Positions 41,725 to 51,557 of a DNA stretch of 64,000 nt are shown in pieces. Every line of letters begins with the position of its first letter. Positions within the stretch are counted from its first letter, which is position 1. A program made the position numbers and the translations under genes. The notes beneath the pieces were generated by a model. That model was not told the DNA's origin, did not search any database, and was given only the letters and a program-made list of their open reading frames with translations. Origin of the DNA: G965215225 sp965215225 (GTDB lineage: Bacteria; Pseudomonadota; Gammaproteobacteria; CBDBNL01; JAAOII01). The DNA is taken from assembly GCA_965215225.1 (NCBI GenBank), contig OZ244039.1, positions 868,001-932,000 of the forward strand, in the 5' to 3' direction.

Positions 41725-42526
41725 CTAGCTGGTCTTGGCTTAGTCGGATGAAGATGCGTTGATAGCTGCCTTTTTGCATCACTTCTATGAGTTTGTCTCT
41801 AATCAGTTGGAGCAATGAGATGAAGGTTACCGCCACTCCATTTCTTCCTTCGGCAAAAGCAAGGAAGCTTTCAAAAGAGATAAAACCCTGATTCCGTTTT
41901 AGTTCTTTCGCATTCTTTAATCTCTTCAGCATGGATATCATCCTATCTTCAGTTGATAGTTCCTCCTCTTGTATCTCATAGGTCTTGTATATTTTTTGAC
42001 GGGCCAAGACAGAGGTCATGGCTTGATGGAGCTGATTGGGCTGAATTTCTTTCCGTCTTTGAACCCCAGACCTGCGATAATTTATTTGAAATGGCCAAAA
42101 ATCTCTATTTATACGAGGCAGTTCTGCCATCTTAATGGCAAGATTTTGGAAGACCTCATATTCTTTAAGTCGCTTCACTAGGGCAAGGCGCATGTCTTCA
42201 TGCCCCTCTTCTCCTTCTTCTTCTATCTCAGGTAATAGAGAAATGGACTTAATCTCAGTCAAAATGGCAGCTATGACAAGATAGTCAGCTGCCAGCTGAA
42301 GGTTAAATTGCTTCATCAGCTTTAAGTATTCTTCATATTGAAGCGCTATTTTAGTTATGTCTATATTCTCTATGGCTATTTTGTTCTTGCGAATTAAGTA
42401 GAGCAAAATATCCAAAGGACCGCTGAAATCCGCTAATGAGATTTGCAGTGGATTGGCGGGGATGAATAGACCGGCTGGGGCTTCAAACTCCAGTTGTCCT
42501 TGCTGATAAGAGAGCTCCTGTTCCAT
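41711..42526 (-). CDS. scpA: Segregation and condensation protein A
   Basis: ScpA is the kleisin that bridges the SMC heads in chromosome condensation. The 271-residue protein has the hallmark FSGPLDILLYLIRKNKIAIENIDITKIALQYEEYL, then LAADYLVIAAILTEIKSISLLP, and a C-terminal winged helix (VAVTFISLLQLIRDKLIEVMQKGSYQRIFIRL). It is the first gene of scpA-scpB-rluB, divergent from dsbD. Confidence 0.95.
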   Translation of the reverse strand: MEQELSYQQGQLEFEAPAGLFIPANPLQISLADFSGPLDILLYLIRKNKIAIENIDITKIALQYEEYLKLMKQFNLQLAADYLVIAAILTEIKSISLLPEIEEEGEEGHEDMRLALVKRLKEYEVFQNLAIKMAELPRINRDFWPFQINYRRSGVQRRKEIQPNQLHQAMTSVLARQKIYKTYEIQEEELSTEDRMISMLKRLKNAKELKRNQGFISFESFLAFAEGRNGVAVTFISLLQLIRDKLIEVMQKGSYQRIFIRLSQDQLDEAK

Positions 42527-42661
42527 CGCTAAGTTTACTTGTTCCTTATTCTACTACAATGAACTATTGTGCTTTTCGCTTGATGATTACGCCAAATTAG
42601 GACAATTTATGACTATATTAATTATATTTAACAAAGCTATGCTAAATCAAGAGGACTCGAG

Positions 42662-44323
42662 TTGAACAAATTTAGACCCTGGCAAGCCTTTTTGCTTATT
42701 AGCTGGATGCTTATTATTCCGCTTGAAGCAAAGAGCGTGACGGATGAGCCCCTGCCAGCTGAGCAAGTATTTTCGTTAAGTGTTCGTCAAGAGGGGGCTC
42801 TGACCTATAGTGTCAGTTGGGATATAGCGGATAACTATTATCTTTATAAGGATAAGCTAGTCTTTTATACTGGAAGAGGCGAGCCGCTTGTGGCAAGCCT
42901 GAGTTCTAACCATCAGTCTCAGACAGATCAGTTCTTTGGCACCCAGGAAGTTTATTACCATTATGCTTATGCTCAGGTGCAAGTCAATGGTGATGAAGAA
43001 CAGCTAAGCTTTTCTTATCAGGGTTGCTGGCAAGGAGGGCTTTGCTATCCAGTTCAGCAAAGGCAAGTGCTTCTTGGAGCTTCTCCTCAGCTGATCACTA
43101 CAACCGCTGCTCCACCGGCAAGCAATTATGGCTTTTATTTAGGAACTCTTAACCAAGCGGGCATCTCCCTTATTCTGGTCCTTTTCTTCTTGGCTGGGTT
43201 GGGTCTTACCTTTACCCCCTGTGTTCTACCTATGTTACCTATTATTAGTGGCACGCTCACTATGGGGCAGAAGAACCTAAGACAGAAAACTTCGCTTGCT
43301 CTGACCTATGTTCTGGTCATGGCTCTTACCTATAGTCTTATTGGTTCGTTGAGCGGGTGGTTAGGCTATAGGCTCCATAGCCTCTTAGGTTCGCCACTCT
43401 TATTAATCATCCTTGCCACTCTTGTCAGCCTGCTTGCTCTAGCTATGTTCGGTTTGGTGAAAATAGGTTCTGGGCTAAGACAACTGGTTAACAGGCAGCT
43501 CAATCTAACCCCTGGCAACTATAAAGGGGCAATCCTATGGGGTATTTTGTCTCCTCTGATAGTTGGCACCTGTCTTTCTGCACCCTTAGCGGCGGCTCTG
43601 CTCTATTTGGCTGAACGGGGGAATCCTCTATTGGGGGCGGCTGCTCTATTTGTCTTAGCCATAGGGATGGGAGTTCCCTTGCTATTGTTTGTAGTAGGCT
43701 TAGGGAAGATTCTGCCGCCCAGTGGCCCTTGGTTAGAGAGGATGCGTAATTTCTTTGGCTATAGTCTCATTCTCTTGGCTCTGTTTATTGTTTCTCCTTT
43801 ATTGCCTAACAGGGTCCTTCTCGTGCTTGGTGTGATGATTCTGGTGTTGCTGCTGCTTGACCTCTTCAGCCGATTGAGGTTCCGATGGATGCTTGCTTCC
43901 TCCTTCCTTGTGGCAATCGCTGCTTATGGAATGAGTCATTGGATAGATCTTGGGACGACAGAATTTAATCGGGTTACTAGTGTGAGATCGCTTCAAGATC
44001 AACAACAAAAGGCATTAGAGCAGGAAAGACCGGTTATGATTTATTATTATGCCGATTGGTGCATATCTTGTCGCGAAATAGAATGGCTGGTATTTAAGGA
44101 CGAGGCCATAGTGGAACAACTAGAAGAAGTGCATTTGATAAAGGCAGATATTACTCAACATAATGATGAGACCTTAGGGCTACTGGACCATTATGATGTC
44201 TTGGGCCCGCCTTCTTTTATCTTTATTGACTCTAATGGATTGGTCAGGAGGGAGTTTGACCTGGTGGGCTATCTTACTAAAAAGGAATTGCAGACCTATT
44301 TGGCTTCCCTGCTAGATTCCTGA
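42662..44323 (+). CDS. dsbD: Thiol:disulfide interchange protein DsbD
   Basis: DsbD passes electrons from cytoplasmic thioredoxin to periplasmic DsbC, DsbG and CcmG. All three redox cysteine pairs are visible: the periplasmic alpha domain (YQGCWQGGLCYPVQ), the membrane domain (FTPCVLPMLPIISG with VGTCLSAPLAAALL) and the C-terminal thioredoxin-like domain (YYADWCISCREIEW). A signal peptide and eight or so membrane helices are present in 553 residues. The start is TTG 42662 with AAGAGGA upstream. It also serves cytochrome c maturation, matching ccmH. Its stop overlaps the mfd ATG. Confidence 0.96.
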   Translation: MNKFRPWQAFLLISWMLIIPLEAKSVTDEPLPAEQVFSLSVRQEGALTYSVSWDIADNYYLYKDKLVFYTGRGEPLVASLSSNHQSQTDQFFGTQEVYYHYAYAQVQVNGDEEQLSFSYQGCWQGGLCYPVQQRQVLLGASPQLITTTAAPPASNYGFYLGTLNQAGISLILVLFFLAGLGLTFTPCVLPMLPIISGTLTMGQKNLRQKTSLALTYVLVMALTYSLIGSLSGWLGYRLHSLLGSPLLLIILATLVSLLALAMFGLVKIGSGLRQLVNRQLNLTPGNYKGAILWGILSPLIVGTCLSAPLAAALLYLAERGNPLLGAAALFVLAIGMGVPLLLFVVGLGKILPPSGPWLERMRNFFGYSLILLALFIVSPLLPNRVLLVLGVMILVLLLLDLFSRLRFRWMLASSFLVAIAAYGMSHWIDLGTTEFNRVTSVRSLQDQQQKALEQERPVMIYYYADWCISCREIEWLVFKDEAIVEQLEEVHLIKADITQHNDETLGLLDHYDVLGPPSFIFIDSNGLVRREFDLVGYLTKKELQTYLASLLDS

Positions 44324-47300
44324 TGAACTCTGCTCAGCTTGCTTATCAAATAGCAAACCAAACTTGCAAGGAACCTATCCTTGTCATTACTGCCAACTCT
44401 CATCAGGCATTTGATTTGCTTCATCAGTTGCGCTTTTTCCTTGGCGCAACCGAGCGAGAAGTGTTGCTATTTCCCGATAAGGAAGTGCTTCCCTATGATA
44501 GTTTCTCTCCCCATAGTCGTATTAATTCGCGCCGCATAAGGGCCTTTTATCGTCTATTGAATGGGGATTACAGGCTAGTCATAACCTCTGTAGACAATTT
44601 AATGCACAGAGTGCCACCGCCTAGCTACTTTGTCAATAGGGGTATTATGCTAAAGATAGGGCAGCAGTTGGAGAGGGAGGTGTTTATTTACCAGTTGGAA
44701 CAGGCAGGCTATGAGAGAGTGGAGCAAGTGCGCGAACCAGGAGAGCTGGCGGTCAGAGGTTCGTTGATGGATATTTATCCTACCGGTGGATTGTTACCTT
44801 ATAGGCTTGATTGGCTAGATGATGAGATTGATACTATTCGCACCTTTTCACCTCAGGATCAGCGTAGTCTAGAACAGGTGGAGTCGGTAGAGTTTTTCCC
44901 CGCCCATGAGTTTCCTCTCACCGCGGCTGCGAAGAAGAATTTCTGTATAGCCTGGCAAAGGACATTTGATGCTGAGCACCGTCGCCATCGCATCTATCTG
45001 GATTTAAGGCAGGGCTTTACTCCTCAAGGGTTGGAGAATTATCTTCCGTTCTTCTTTAGTAGTTTGGATAGTGTCTTCGGTTACTTAACCAAGCCTCATA
45101 GGGTCTTTACCACTGAAGATTGTTTTGCAGCTGCCCGCGACTTTGCCCTCAGTGTGAAAGAGCGTTATAAACAAGCAAGCCCTAACCCAGTCCTCCCACC
45201 CACTGAGTTGTTCTTTACTGAGCAAGAACTAAATCAATCCTTGGAGGGTCATATGCTACAAGTGGTCAAGGATGACTATGGTATTCTCCCTTCAGTTGAG
45301 GTGAACTTTCGCGCTCATAATAGGATCTCGCGCTTGAAAGAATTCATTGCCCAAAGCAATAGCCGTGTTCTTTTATGCCTCAATTCGGTTAGTCGCGCCG
45401 AGCTGGTAGCAGAATGGTTGCAAAAAGAGGAGATCCCTTACAGTCATATTAATAGCTGGGAGGAATTCATCAATGGTTCGGCTTCTCTTGCCATGATTCA
45501 AGCTGAATATATCGGCGGCCTACTGAATCTCAAAGAGAACTGGGCAATTATCACTGAAACCGAATTGTTTAGTCAGTCTACTATAGTATCTTCTCATAAG
45601 GCTAAGGGACCGCCACCCGAATTGCTGTTTAAGAATCTGGCTCAATTACAAAAGGGCGAGCTGGTAGTTCATGTTGATTATGGAGTTGGTTGTTTTCAAG
45701 GATTGAAGCAGATTAGTCATTCAGGCTATGGTCAAGAATACTTGGCGGTGGAATATGATGAGAAGGCTGTTCTTTATGTGCCGGTTAACAATCTCCATCT
45801 CATCTCTCGTTATATAGGGGATAAGGAAAGAGGATTGGATAGTCTAACCAGTAATAGATGGAGCGTTCATAAGGCAAAAGCAATGAGACGTATTCAAGAT
45901 ACAGCGGCGCAATTATTGGCTATTTATGCTCGGCGCGCCAAGGAAAAGGGTCTAGTATGCCTGCCGCCGAGGGCTGATTATGAAGAATTTGTCAGCCGCT
46001 TCCCTTTTCAAGAAACAGCTGATCAGCAGAAGGCGGTTCATCAGGTGATAAAGGATATGCTTTCCGATAAGGTGATGGATAGATTAGTATGTGGCGATGT
46101 TGGTTTTGGTAAGACCGAAGTGGCTATGAGGGCTGCTTATTTGGCGGTTATGTCTGACTATCAGGTAGCAGTATTGGTTCCCACTAGGCTATTGGCAAAC
46201 CAGCATCTTGAGACCTTCAAGGAAAGATTTGCCGCCACGCCCTTAAGAATAGAAAGCCTTCTAGCAGCTTCTAGGATAAAAGGAGATATCAATGAGGGGA
46301 AGATAGATATAGTCATAGGGACCCATAGTTTACTTCATAAGAGCGTTCAATTTAAGAAGCTGGGACTTGTTATCATTGATGAGGAGCATCGTTTTGGGGT
46401 CAGACAAAAAGAAAGACTAAAGGCTTTACGCAGTAATATTGAGGTGCTGTCGCTGACTGCAACTCCCATTCCGCGCACCTTGAATCTTGCCCTTTCTGGC
46501 CTGCGCGACATTTCCTTGATAGCATCTCCCCCTAAGGAGAGGCTGGCTGTAAAGACCTTTGTTCGCCGCTATGATAGGGAACTTATCAAAGAAGCCATTT
46601 CCAGAGAGCTGCTGCGCGGCGGACAGGTCTATTATGTGTTTAACAATATAGCTCAGATAGATCAATGTGCTAGCTATTTGGAAAAGCTCTTCCCCAATAT
46701 AAGACTTGCGGTGATACATGGCAAGATGGCAAAACACCAGATGGAAGAGACCATGCATGATTTTTATCACAATAGATTTGATTTGCTGGTATGCACCACC
46801 ATTGTGGAAAACGGGCTGGATGTTCCTAATGCCAATACTCTTATTATTGAGAGAGCAGACAAGTTTGGTATGGCGCAGCTTCATCAGTTGCGCGGACGGG
46901 TAGGGCGAAGGTCTCATCAAGCCTATGCCTATTTTCTTACTGAGAGCCATGTTGGTGAGGATGCGCGTAAGCGACTAGATGCTGTCAGTGAGGCGCAAGA
47001 GTTGGGCCTAGGATTTACCCTAGCCACCTATGATTTAGAAATTCGCGGCGCGGGTGAGATATTGGGCGATGAACAAAGCGGCACGGTTGAGAGAATAGGA
47101 TTGGAGCTTTATACCTATTTGTTGGAAAGGACGGTTCATGCTCTTCGCAAACACCAGGAACTTGATATCAGTGAGATGCTAACTGAGATAGATTTGAGCA
47201 TAAGCGCCTATCTGCCGGATGAATATATCACCGATGTTTATGAACGGCTAATTCTCTATAAGCGTATTTCTAGCACCAATGAAGAAAGTCTAAAAGATCT

Positions 47301-47670
47301 ACGAACAGAGCTAATAGACAGATTCGGTGAAATTCCCCCACCAGCCGCCCAGCTGCTCGAACTACAACTGATGAGATTAAAAGCCCAAGAACTAGGGATT
47401 CGCGCTATTAAAGCAAATAGCCAAGGAGTAGGGATGATGATGCTTAATAGCAAAGATCATGGACTGATTAAAAAGGTGTGCGAACTGGTGAGCAATCAGC
47501 CAGATAGATTCTCACTGACTTCGGACGCCAAGCTCCGTTTTCGGTTTAATACCAATACCATGCTAGTATCTGAGCTTCATCGTCTATTGGGATTGCTGGG
47601 GGTTGGCGAGAGAACAAAAATTAGCAAGAACCAAGTCAAAGAGGTCACTCTTTCAAAGAAACACGACTGA
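44323..47670 (+). CDS. mfd: Transcription-repair coupling factor
   Basis: Mfd removes RNA polymerase stalled at lesions and recruits UvrA. In order, the 1115-residue protein shows the UvrB-like N-terminal region (DKEVLPYDSFSPHSRINSRR, GELAVRGSLMDIYPTGG), the polymerase-interaction domain (LVVHVDYGVGCFQGLKQI) and the RecG-like translocase. The translocase has Walker A GDVGFGKTEVAMRAA (about residue 590), DEEH box IIDEEHRFGVRQKERLK and LTATPIPRTLNLALSGLRD. A C-terminal TRCF domain follows (EIRGAGEILGDEQSG and onward). The 3' end overlaps the convergent glyS by 26 bases. Confidence 0.97.
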   Translation: MNSAQLAYQIANQTCKEPILVITANSHQAFDLLHQLRFFLGATEREVLLFPDKEVLPYDSFSPHSRINSRRIRAFYRLLNGDYRLVITSVDNLMHRVPPPSYFVNRGIMLKIGQQLEREVFIYQLEQAGYERVEQVREPGELAVRGSLMDIYPTGGLLPYRLDWLDDEIDTIRTFSPQDQRSLEQVESVEFFPAHEFPLTAAAKKNFCIAWQRTFDAEHRRHRIYLDLRQGFTPQGLENYLPFFFSSLDSVFGYLTKPHRVFTTEDCFAAARDFALSVKERYKQASPNPVLPPTELFFTEQELNQSLEGHMLQVVKDDYGILPSVEVNFRAHNRISRLKEFIAQSNSRVLLCLNSVSRAELVAEWLQKEEIPYSHINSWEEFINGSASLAMIQAEYIGGLLNLKENWAIITETELFSQSTIVSSHKAKGPPPELLFKNLAQLQKGELVVHVDYGVGCFQGLKQISHSGYGQEYLAVEYDEKAVLYVPVNNLHLISRYIGDKERGLDSLTSNRWSVHKAKAMRRIQDTAAQLLAIYARRAKEKGLVCLPPRADYEEFVSRFPFQETADQQKAVHQVIKDMLSDKVMDRLVCGDVGFGKTEVAMRAAYLAVMSDYQVAVLVPTRLLANQHLETFKERFAATPLRIESLLAASRIKGDINEGKIDIVIGTHSLLHKSVQFKKLGLVIIDEEHRFGVRQKERLKALRSNIEVLSLTATPIPRTLNLALSGLRDISLIASPPKERLAVKTFVRRYDRELIKEAISRELLRGGQVYYVFNNIAQIDQCASYLEKLFPNIRLAVIHGKMAKHQMEETMHDFYHNRFDLLVCTTIVENGLDVPNANTLIIERADKFGMAQLHQLRGRVGRRSHQAYAYFLTESHVGEDARKRLDAVSEAQELGLGFTLATYDLEIRGAGEILGDEQSGTVERIGLELYTYLLERTVHALRKHQELDISEMLTEIDLSISAYLPDEYITDVYERLILYKRISSTNEESLKDLRTELIDRFGEIPPPAAQLLELQLMRLKAQELGIRAIKANSQGVGMMMLNSKDHGLIKKVCELVSNQPDRFSLTSDAKLRFRFNTNTMLVSELHRLLGLLGVGERTKISKNQVKEVTLSKKHD

Positions 47671-49774
47671 GGTCTCCTAGTTGTAGGAACAGGCGGTAGA
47701 TATTATTCAACAATGAAAGGCGATTGGCGCGGATCTGAGGGTCTTCAGCCATCACCATTACCTTATCAAAGAACATGGCTAGGGGTTCGGCTAGATCTAT
47801 TAGAAGGTGAGAATAGGCAACATAATCTAACTGGTCGGTTTTCTCATTCACCTTCCTTGCTAGGTTTTGATAGCTTCTATAGAGAGCAGCCTCTTCTTTC
47901 TCTCTAATCTTCTTCTGATTAAATTCCTTTAAGGCTGGCGGGGTTGTTCCTAGTATATTCTTTATTCTTTTATTCAGCCCGACTAGCCGACTGAGGTTGG
48001 CGGCGGTCATTTGGTTGAGAGCCTGAGCTCTCAGCCATTGGCGATAGATTCGGCCAGGCCGTTCATCGGCGGCGAAGGCGGCTGTGAGAGTTTCAGTATT
48101 CAATCCCTGCTCGCTACTATAGTTAAATATCCTTTCTTTTATAAAAGCAATGATTTCGGTTATCATCTCATCTTGGTGCTTCTTGTTGCTGGCATTAAGA
48201 AGCCCTTGGTCAATATAGTTCTGTCCGCCAGCTCGGAGCAATTCGCCTATATCCAGATCGAGCTTCCTTTCTATCAAAATACGGCCAATGGCAAGAGCAT
48301 TGCGGCGAAGACCATAGGGGTCTCCCGTTCCGCTGGGTTTATGGTTAGTGGCGAAGAGGCCAATGAGGTTGTCTAGCTTATCAACCAGCGAAAGGATGCA
48401 GGTTTCAAGCAGTTCTGGCAGACTATCGGTTGCTCGTTGGGGGAGGTAGTGTTGTCTTAATATGGCGGCGCAAAGCTTATCTTCAGCTGTTGGCTGGTCC
48501 TTAGCTGCCAGCAGATAATAGCTTCCCATAATTCCCTGTAGATGAGGAAATTCTTGCACCATCAGGCTTACCAGATCACACTTGCATAAACGAGCTGCCG
48601 ATTCAAGAGGCTTATTGTTTAAGTTTAATTTTTTGTTCATTAGGCTGTTCATTAGGCCTGCCAGATTAAGACAGCGGAAACTCTTTTGTTGCATGTTTCC
48701 TAGACCAGTGAAAAAGGCAACCTGCTTGAGAGAGTCAAACCTTAAGCCCGCCTTGAGGTCTTGTTCGTAAAAGAAGACCGCATCTTCTAGGCGAGGAGTT
48801 ATCACAGCTTCATTGCCGCTGATAAGTTGCTTGGGTCTTTTGCTTGTTATGTTGGCAATAAAAACGAAGGATGCCAGAGGGAGATTCTTCTTATTGGTTA
48901 ACATCAGGTATTTCTGAGTTCCACAGATAACCGAGTCTAGAATTTCATTGGGAAGTCGGAGGAACTTCTTATCAAATTGTCCTACATAGGCGGTAGGATA
49001 TTCTACTAGCCCAGCTATCTCTTGAGCTAATTGGGGGGATATCTCTAGCTGAGCGTTAAGTTTGGTAGCCATTCTTGTTGCCTCGGCCTTGATCATGTCA
49101 ATTCTTTTATGTTGGTTAAGAATTACCTTAGCTTTACGCAGGATCTTTTCATAGTTGGCAGCATTGTCAATTTTGATGGGCTTGGGTGAAAGAAATCTAT
49201 GGCCATAGGTTAGGTTGCTACTTTGTAAATCAAAGGCTTGCCAGTTTAGTTTCTTGTTATCCACTATCAGCACTAGCCACCTCACCGGACGAATGAAAGG
49301 GACAGAGCTTTGCGGCCATCTCATACCTTTATATATGCCTTTATATAAAGGCTGTAAGGATTCATTTAGTAGCCCAGCTAATATTTCGACTGTCTTCTTA
49401 CCTACTATTTGCTTCTCATAGCAGAGCCTTTCTCCCTTAGGGGTTGCTCTTATAACCAATTCAGATGATTTCACTCCGCAGCTGCGAGCAAAACCTATGC
49501 AAGCAGGGGTAGGAGCGCCATTCTTGTCATAGGCAATATTTTTGGCAGGGCCTTCTTTGACAATCTTTTCTCCTTCACTCTGGACTGCCAGATTTTTAAT
49601 AAGAAGAGATAGTCGTCTTGGCCCACACCAACCCTCTATGCTGTCGTAAGACAGCTTGTGATCTCTTAGCTGAATGATCAATGCTTCTTGCCAGGTCTGA
49701 ATGAGAGAATACTGTAAGAATGCGGGCAATTCCTCACAGCCCAACTCCACTAGGGTATGCTTATGCTGTTTCAT
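47645..49774 (-). CDS. glyS: Glycine--tRNA ligase beta subunit
   Basis: GlyS is the beta subunit of the bacterial alpha2beta2 glycyl-tRNA synthetase, needed for tRNA binding. The 709-residue protein begins LVELGCEELPAFLQYSLIQTW and contains WCGPRRLSLLIKNLA, EGPAKNIAYDKNGAPTPACIGFARSCGV, MRWPQSSVPFIRPVRWLVLI and DPYGLRRNALAIGRIL, all standard. The start overlaps the glyQ stop by 4 bases, and the 3' end overlaps mfd. Confidence 0.96.
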   Translation of the reverse strand: MKQHKHTLVELGCEELPAFLQYSLIQTWQEALIIQLRDHKLSYDSIEGWCGPRRLSLLIKNLAVQSEGEKIVKEGPAKNIAYDKNGAPTPACIGFARSCGVKSSELVIRATPKGERLCYEKQIVGKKTVEILAGLLNESLQPLYKGIYKGMRWPQSSVPFIRPVRWLVLIVDNKKLNWQAFDLQSSNLTYGHRFLSPKPIKIDNAANYEKILRKAKVILNQHKRIDMIKAEATRMATKLNAQLEISPQLAQEIAGLVEYPTAYVGQFDKKFLRLPNEILDSVICGTQKYLMLTNKKNLPLASFVFIANITSKRPKQLISGNEAVITPRLEDAVFFYEQDLKAGLRFDSLKQVAFFTGLGNMQQKSFRCLNLAGLMNSLMNKKLNLNNKPLESAARLCKCDLVSLMVQEFPHLQGIMGSYYLLAAKDQPTAEDKLCAAILRQHYLPQRATDSLPELLETCILSLVDKLDNLIGLFATNHKPSGTGDPYGLRRNALAIGRILIERKLDLDIGELLRAGGQNYIDQGLLNASNKKHQDEMITEIIAFIKERIFNYSSEQGLNTETLTAAFAADERPGRIYRQWLRAQALNQMTAANLSRLVGLNKRIKNILGTTPPALKEFNQKKIREKEEAALYRSYQNLARKVNEKTDQLDYVAYSHLLIDLAEPLAMFFDKVMVMAEDPQIRANRLSLLNNIYRLFLQLGDLSRVSLKE

Positions 49775-50688
49775 AGGTCGGCGTAGTCTTCTAGAGCTTC
49801 GGCCCTAGCTTCGGCCGAAGCAAGAGGGAAGCCGGCTGCTCGCCGATTCTTTAGATAGGCTCTAGCCACAGAGGCTGTGTGCTTGCGAATTTTAAGTAGA
49901 TACTGTTGCCTCTCGCTGACAGATATGGCTTGCCGCGCATCTAGCAAATTGAAGCTATGGGAAGCCTCTAAACCATACTCATAAGCGGGCAGGGGCAGCT
50001 GCTTCTTACATAATCTGGCGCACTCAACACAGCAATGATTAAAGTAGTCAAACAAGAAAGCAGTATTGGCTTGTTCGAAGTTATAGACGGATTGCTCATA
50101 TTCGTTTTGTTTGTGCATATCGCCATAGCTCAGTTGAGATTCGTGAGACCATAAGAGTTGATGGACATTCTTTTTTTGTTGTAGTTGCATGGCAATTCTC
50201 TCCAGTCCATAGGTCAGCTCACCGCTGACTGGCTTACAATCAAACCCACCTAGCTGTTGGAAGTAAGTAAACTGGGCAACTTCCATTCCATTTAACCAGA
50301 CCTCCCAACCCAAGCCCCAGGCTCCTAAGGTGGGAGACTCCCAGTTGTCTTCTACTAATCGTAAGTCATTTATCTGGGGGTCTATTCCTAAGCTAGTAAG
50401 GGAAGCAAAGAAGAGTTCTACTATATCGACCGGAGAGGGTTTAAGTAGCACTTGATATTGATAATAGTGTTGTAATCTATTAGGGTTGTCACCGTATCTG
50501 CCGTCTGTCGGCCGCCGCGATGGTTGAATATAGGCTACTCTTTGGCGCTCAGGTCCTAGGGCAGCTAAAAAGGTGGCTGGATGAAAAGTCCCCGCGCCAA
50601 CCCGCATATCCAAAGGCTGTATCAGAGTGCATCCCTGTTTTGCCCAGTAATTTTGTAAATGGAATATAAGTTGTTGATAATCAATCAC
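49771..50688 (-). CDS. glyQ: Glycine--tRNA ligase alpha subunit
   Basis: GlyQ is the catalytic alpha subunit of glycyl-tRNA synthetase. The highly conserved N-terminus YWAKQGCTLIQPLDMRVGAGTFHPATFLAALGPE and the segment AYIQPSRRPTDGRYGDNPNRLQHYYQYQV are present, as is GWEVWLNGMEVAQFTYFQQLGG. At 305 residues it is full length. glyQ-glyS form a two-gene operon divergent from the sulfurtransferase gene. Confidence 0.97.
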   Translation of the reverse strand: MIDYQQLIFHLQNYWAKQGCTLIQPLDMRVGAGTFHPATFLAALGPERQRVAYIQPSRRPTDGRYGDNPNRLQHYYQYQVLLKPSPVDIVELFFASLTSLGIDPQINDLRLVEDNWESPTLGAWGLGWEVWLNGMEVAQFTYFQQLGGFDCKPVSGELTYGLERIAMQLQQKKNVHQLLWSHESQLSYGDMHKQNEYEQSVYNFEQANTAFLFDYFNHCCVECARLCKKQLPLPAYEYGLEASHSFNLLDARQAISVSERQQYLLKIRKHTASVARAYLKNRRAAGFPLASAEARAEALEDYADL

Positions 50689-50717
50689 GAATTAATAGCC
50701 TTAGAATAAAATCATAG

Positions 50718-50723
50718 TATAAT
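50718..50723 (+). promoter_or_regulatory. Candidate -10 element of the sulfurtransferase-rnr-rlmB operon
   Basis: TATAAT lies 21 bases before the ATG at 50745 in the short glyQ/sulfurtransferase divergent spacer. No good -35 match is seen. Confidence 0.35.
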
Positions 50724-50744
50724 TGCCTAAGCAACAACTATTAT

Positions 50745-51557
50745 ATGAATGAAGATCTGATAATCACTCCAGACCAATTTATTAAACTTAGGGACAAGAA
50801 AAAAACACTCTTGGTAGATCTGTCCCAGGCGGAAGCTTTTGCCGAAGGAACCATAGATAATGCGGCACATATGCCTTATGAAGGCCTAGTGAATGGGGAA
50901 CTACCTCATCCCAGTATGTTGCCTTCTGCTGACAAATTTGCTAGGTCGCTTGCCGCCATTGGTTATGACGGCAGTCAGCACATAGTCGCTTTTGATGATG
51001 AATTTGGCTTAAAAGCAGCTAGGCTTTATTGGACCTTAAGAATGGCCAATATAGATGGTTTTAGCTACCTTAATGGCGGTCTAGCTGCCTGGATGGCGGC
51101 TGGGCAGACTATGAATACTACTAGGCCCCAATCAATAGAATCGGCGGAGCCTTTACCATTGGAATTTTCTGCCCCCTATAGAGTTAAACGGGAAGAGATT
51201 TTGGCTTCTTTAGCAGAAGAAGAACTATTCTTATGGGATACCCGTTCTATTGCGGAGTTTACTGGTGAGGACAAACGTGCACAACAGGGAGGGCATATCC
51301 CTAAGGCGAGACATTTAGAATGGCTGGCTTTTTTAGATGAAAAAGGCTATGTTCGCTCGGCTGAAGAGGTCGCTGAGCTATTACAGGGTTTTACTAGTGC
51401 CGCCAAAGGGCGTCCTATAGTTGCCTATTGTCAAGCACATCGCCGTTCGGCGATGGCATTTATGCTTGCTGATTATGCTGGAGTTTCTATTCGGGCTTAT
51501 GATGGCTCCTGGCAAGAATGGGGCAACAAGGATGACTCCCCAGTATCTAAGGCGTAA
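50745..51557 (+). CDS. Two-domain sulfurtransferase (rhodanese/SseA family)
   Basis: The 270-residue protein has an inactive N-terminal rhodanese domain (LLVDLSQAEAFAEGTIDNAAHMPY, YWTLRMANIDGFSYLNGGLAAW) and a catalytic C-terminal one (FLWDTRSIAEFTGEDKRAQQGGHIPKARHLEW). The active-site cysteine is Cys229 in VAYCQAHRRSAMAFML. The loop CQAHRR differs from the CG(S/T)GVT loop of 3-mercaptopyruvate sulfurtransferases and from the usual rhodanese CRKGVT loop, so the sulfur donor is uncertain. The 3' end overlaps rnr by 26 bases. Confidence 0.88.
   Translation: MNEDLIITPDQFIKLRDKKKTLLVDLSQAEAFAEGTIDNAAHMPYEGLVNGELPHPSMLPSADKFARSLAAIGYDGSQHIVAFDDEFGLKAARLYWTLRMANIDGFSYLNGGLAAWMAAGQTMNTTRPQSIESAEPLPLEFSAPYRVKREEILASLAEEELFLWDTRSIAEFTGEDKRAQQGGHIPKARHLEWLAFLDEKGYVRSAEEVAELLQGFTSAAKGRPIVAYCQAHRRSAMAFMLADYAGVSIRAYDGSWQEWGNKDDSPVSKA

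Noticed and set aside
48011..48376. Plus-strand 121-codon ORF
   Set aside because: It is antisense to glyS and shows no family pattern or ribosome binding site.
51421..51531. Longer RNase R form starting at 51421
   Set aside because: The extra residues are the sulfurtransferase gene read in another frame and do not resemble any RNase R N-terminus.
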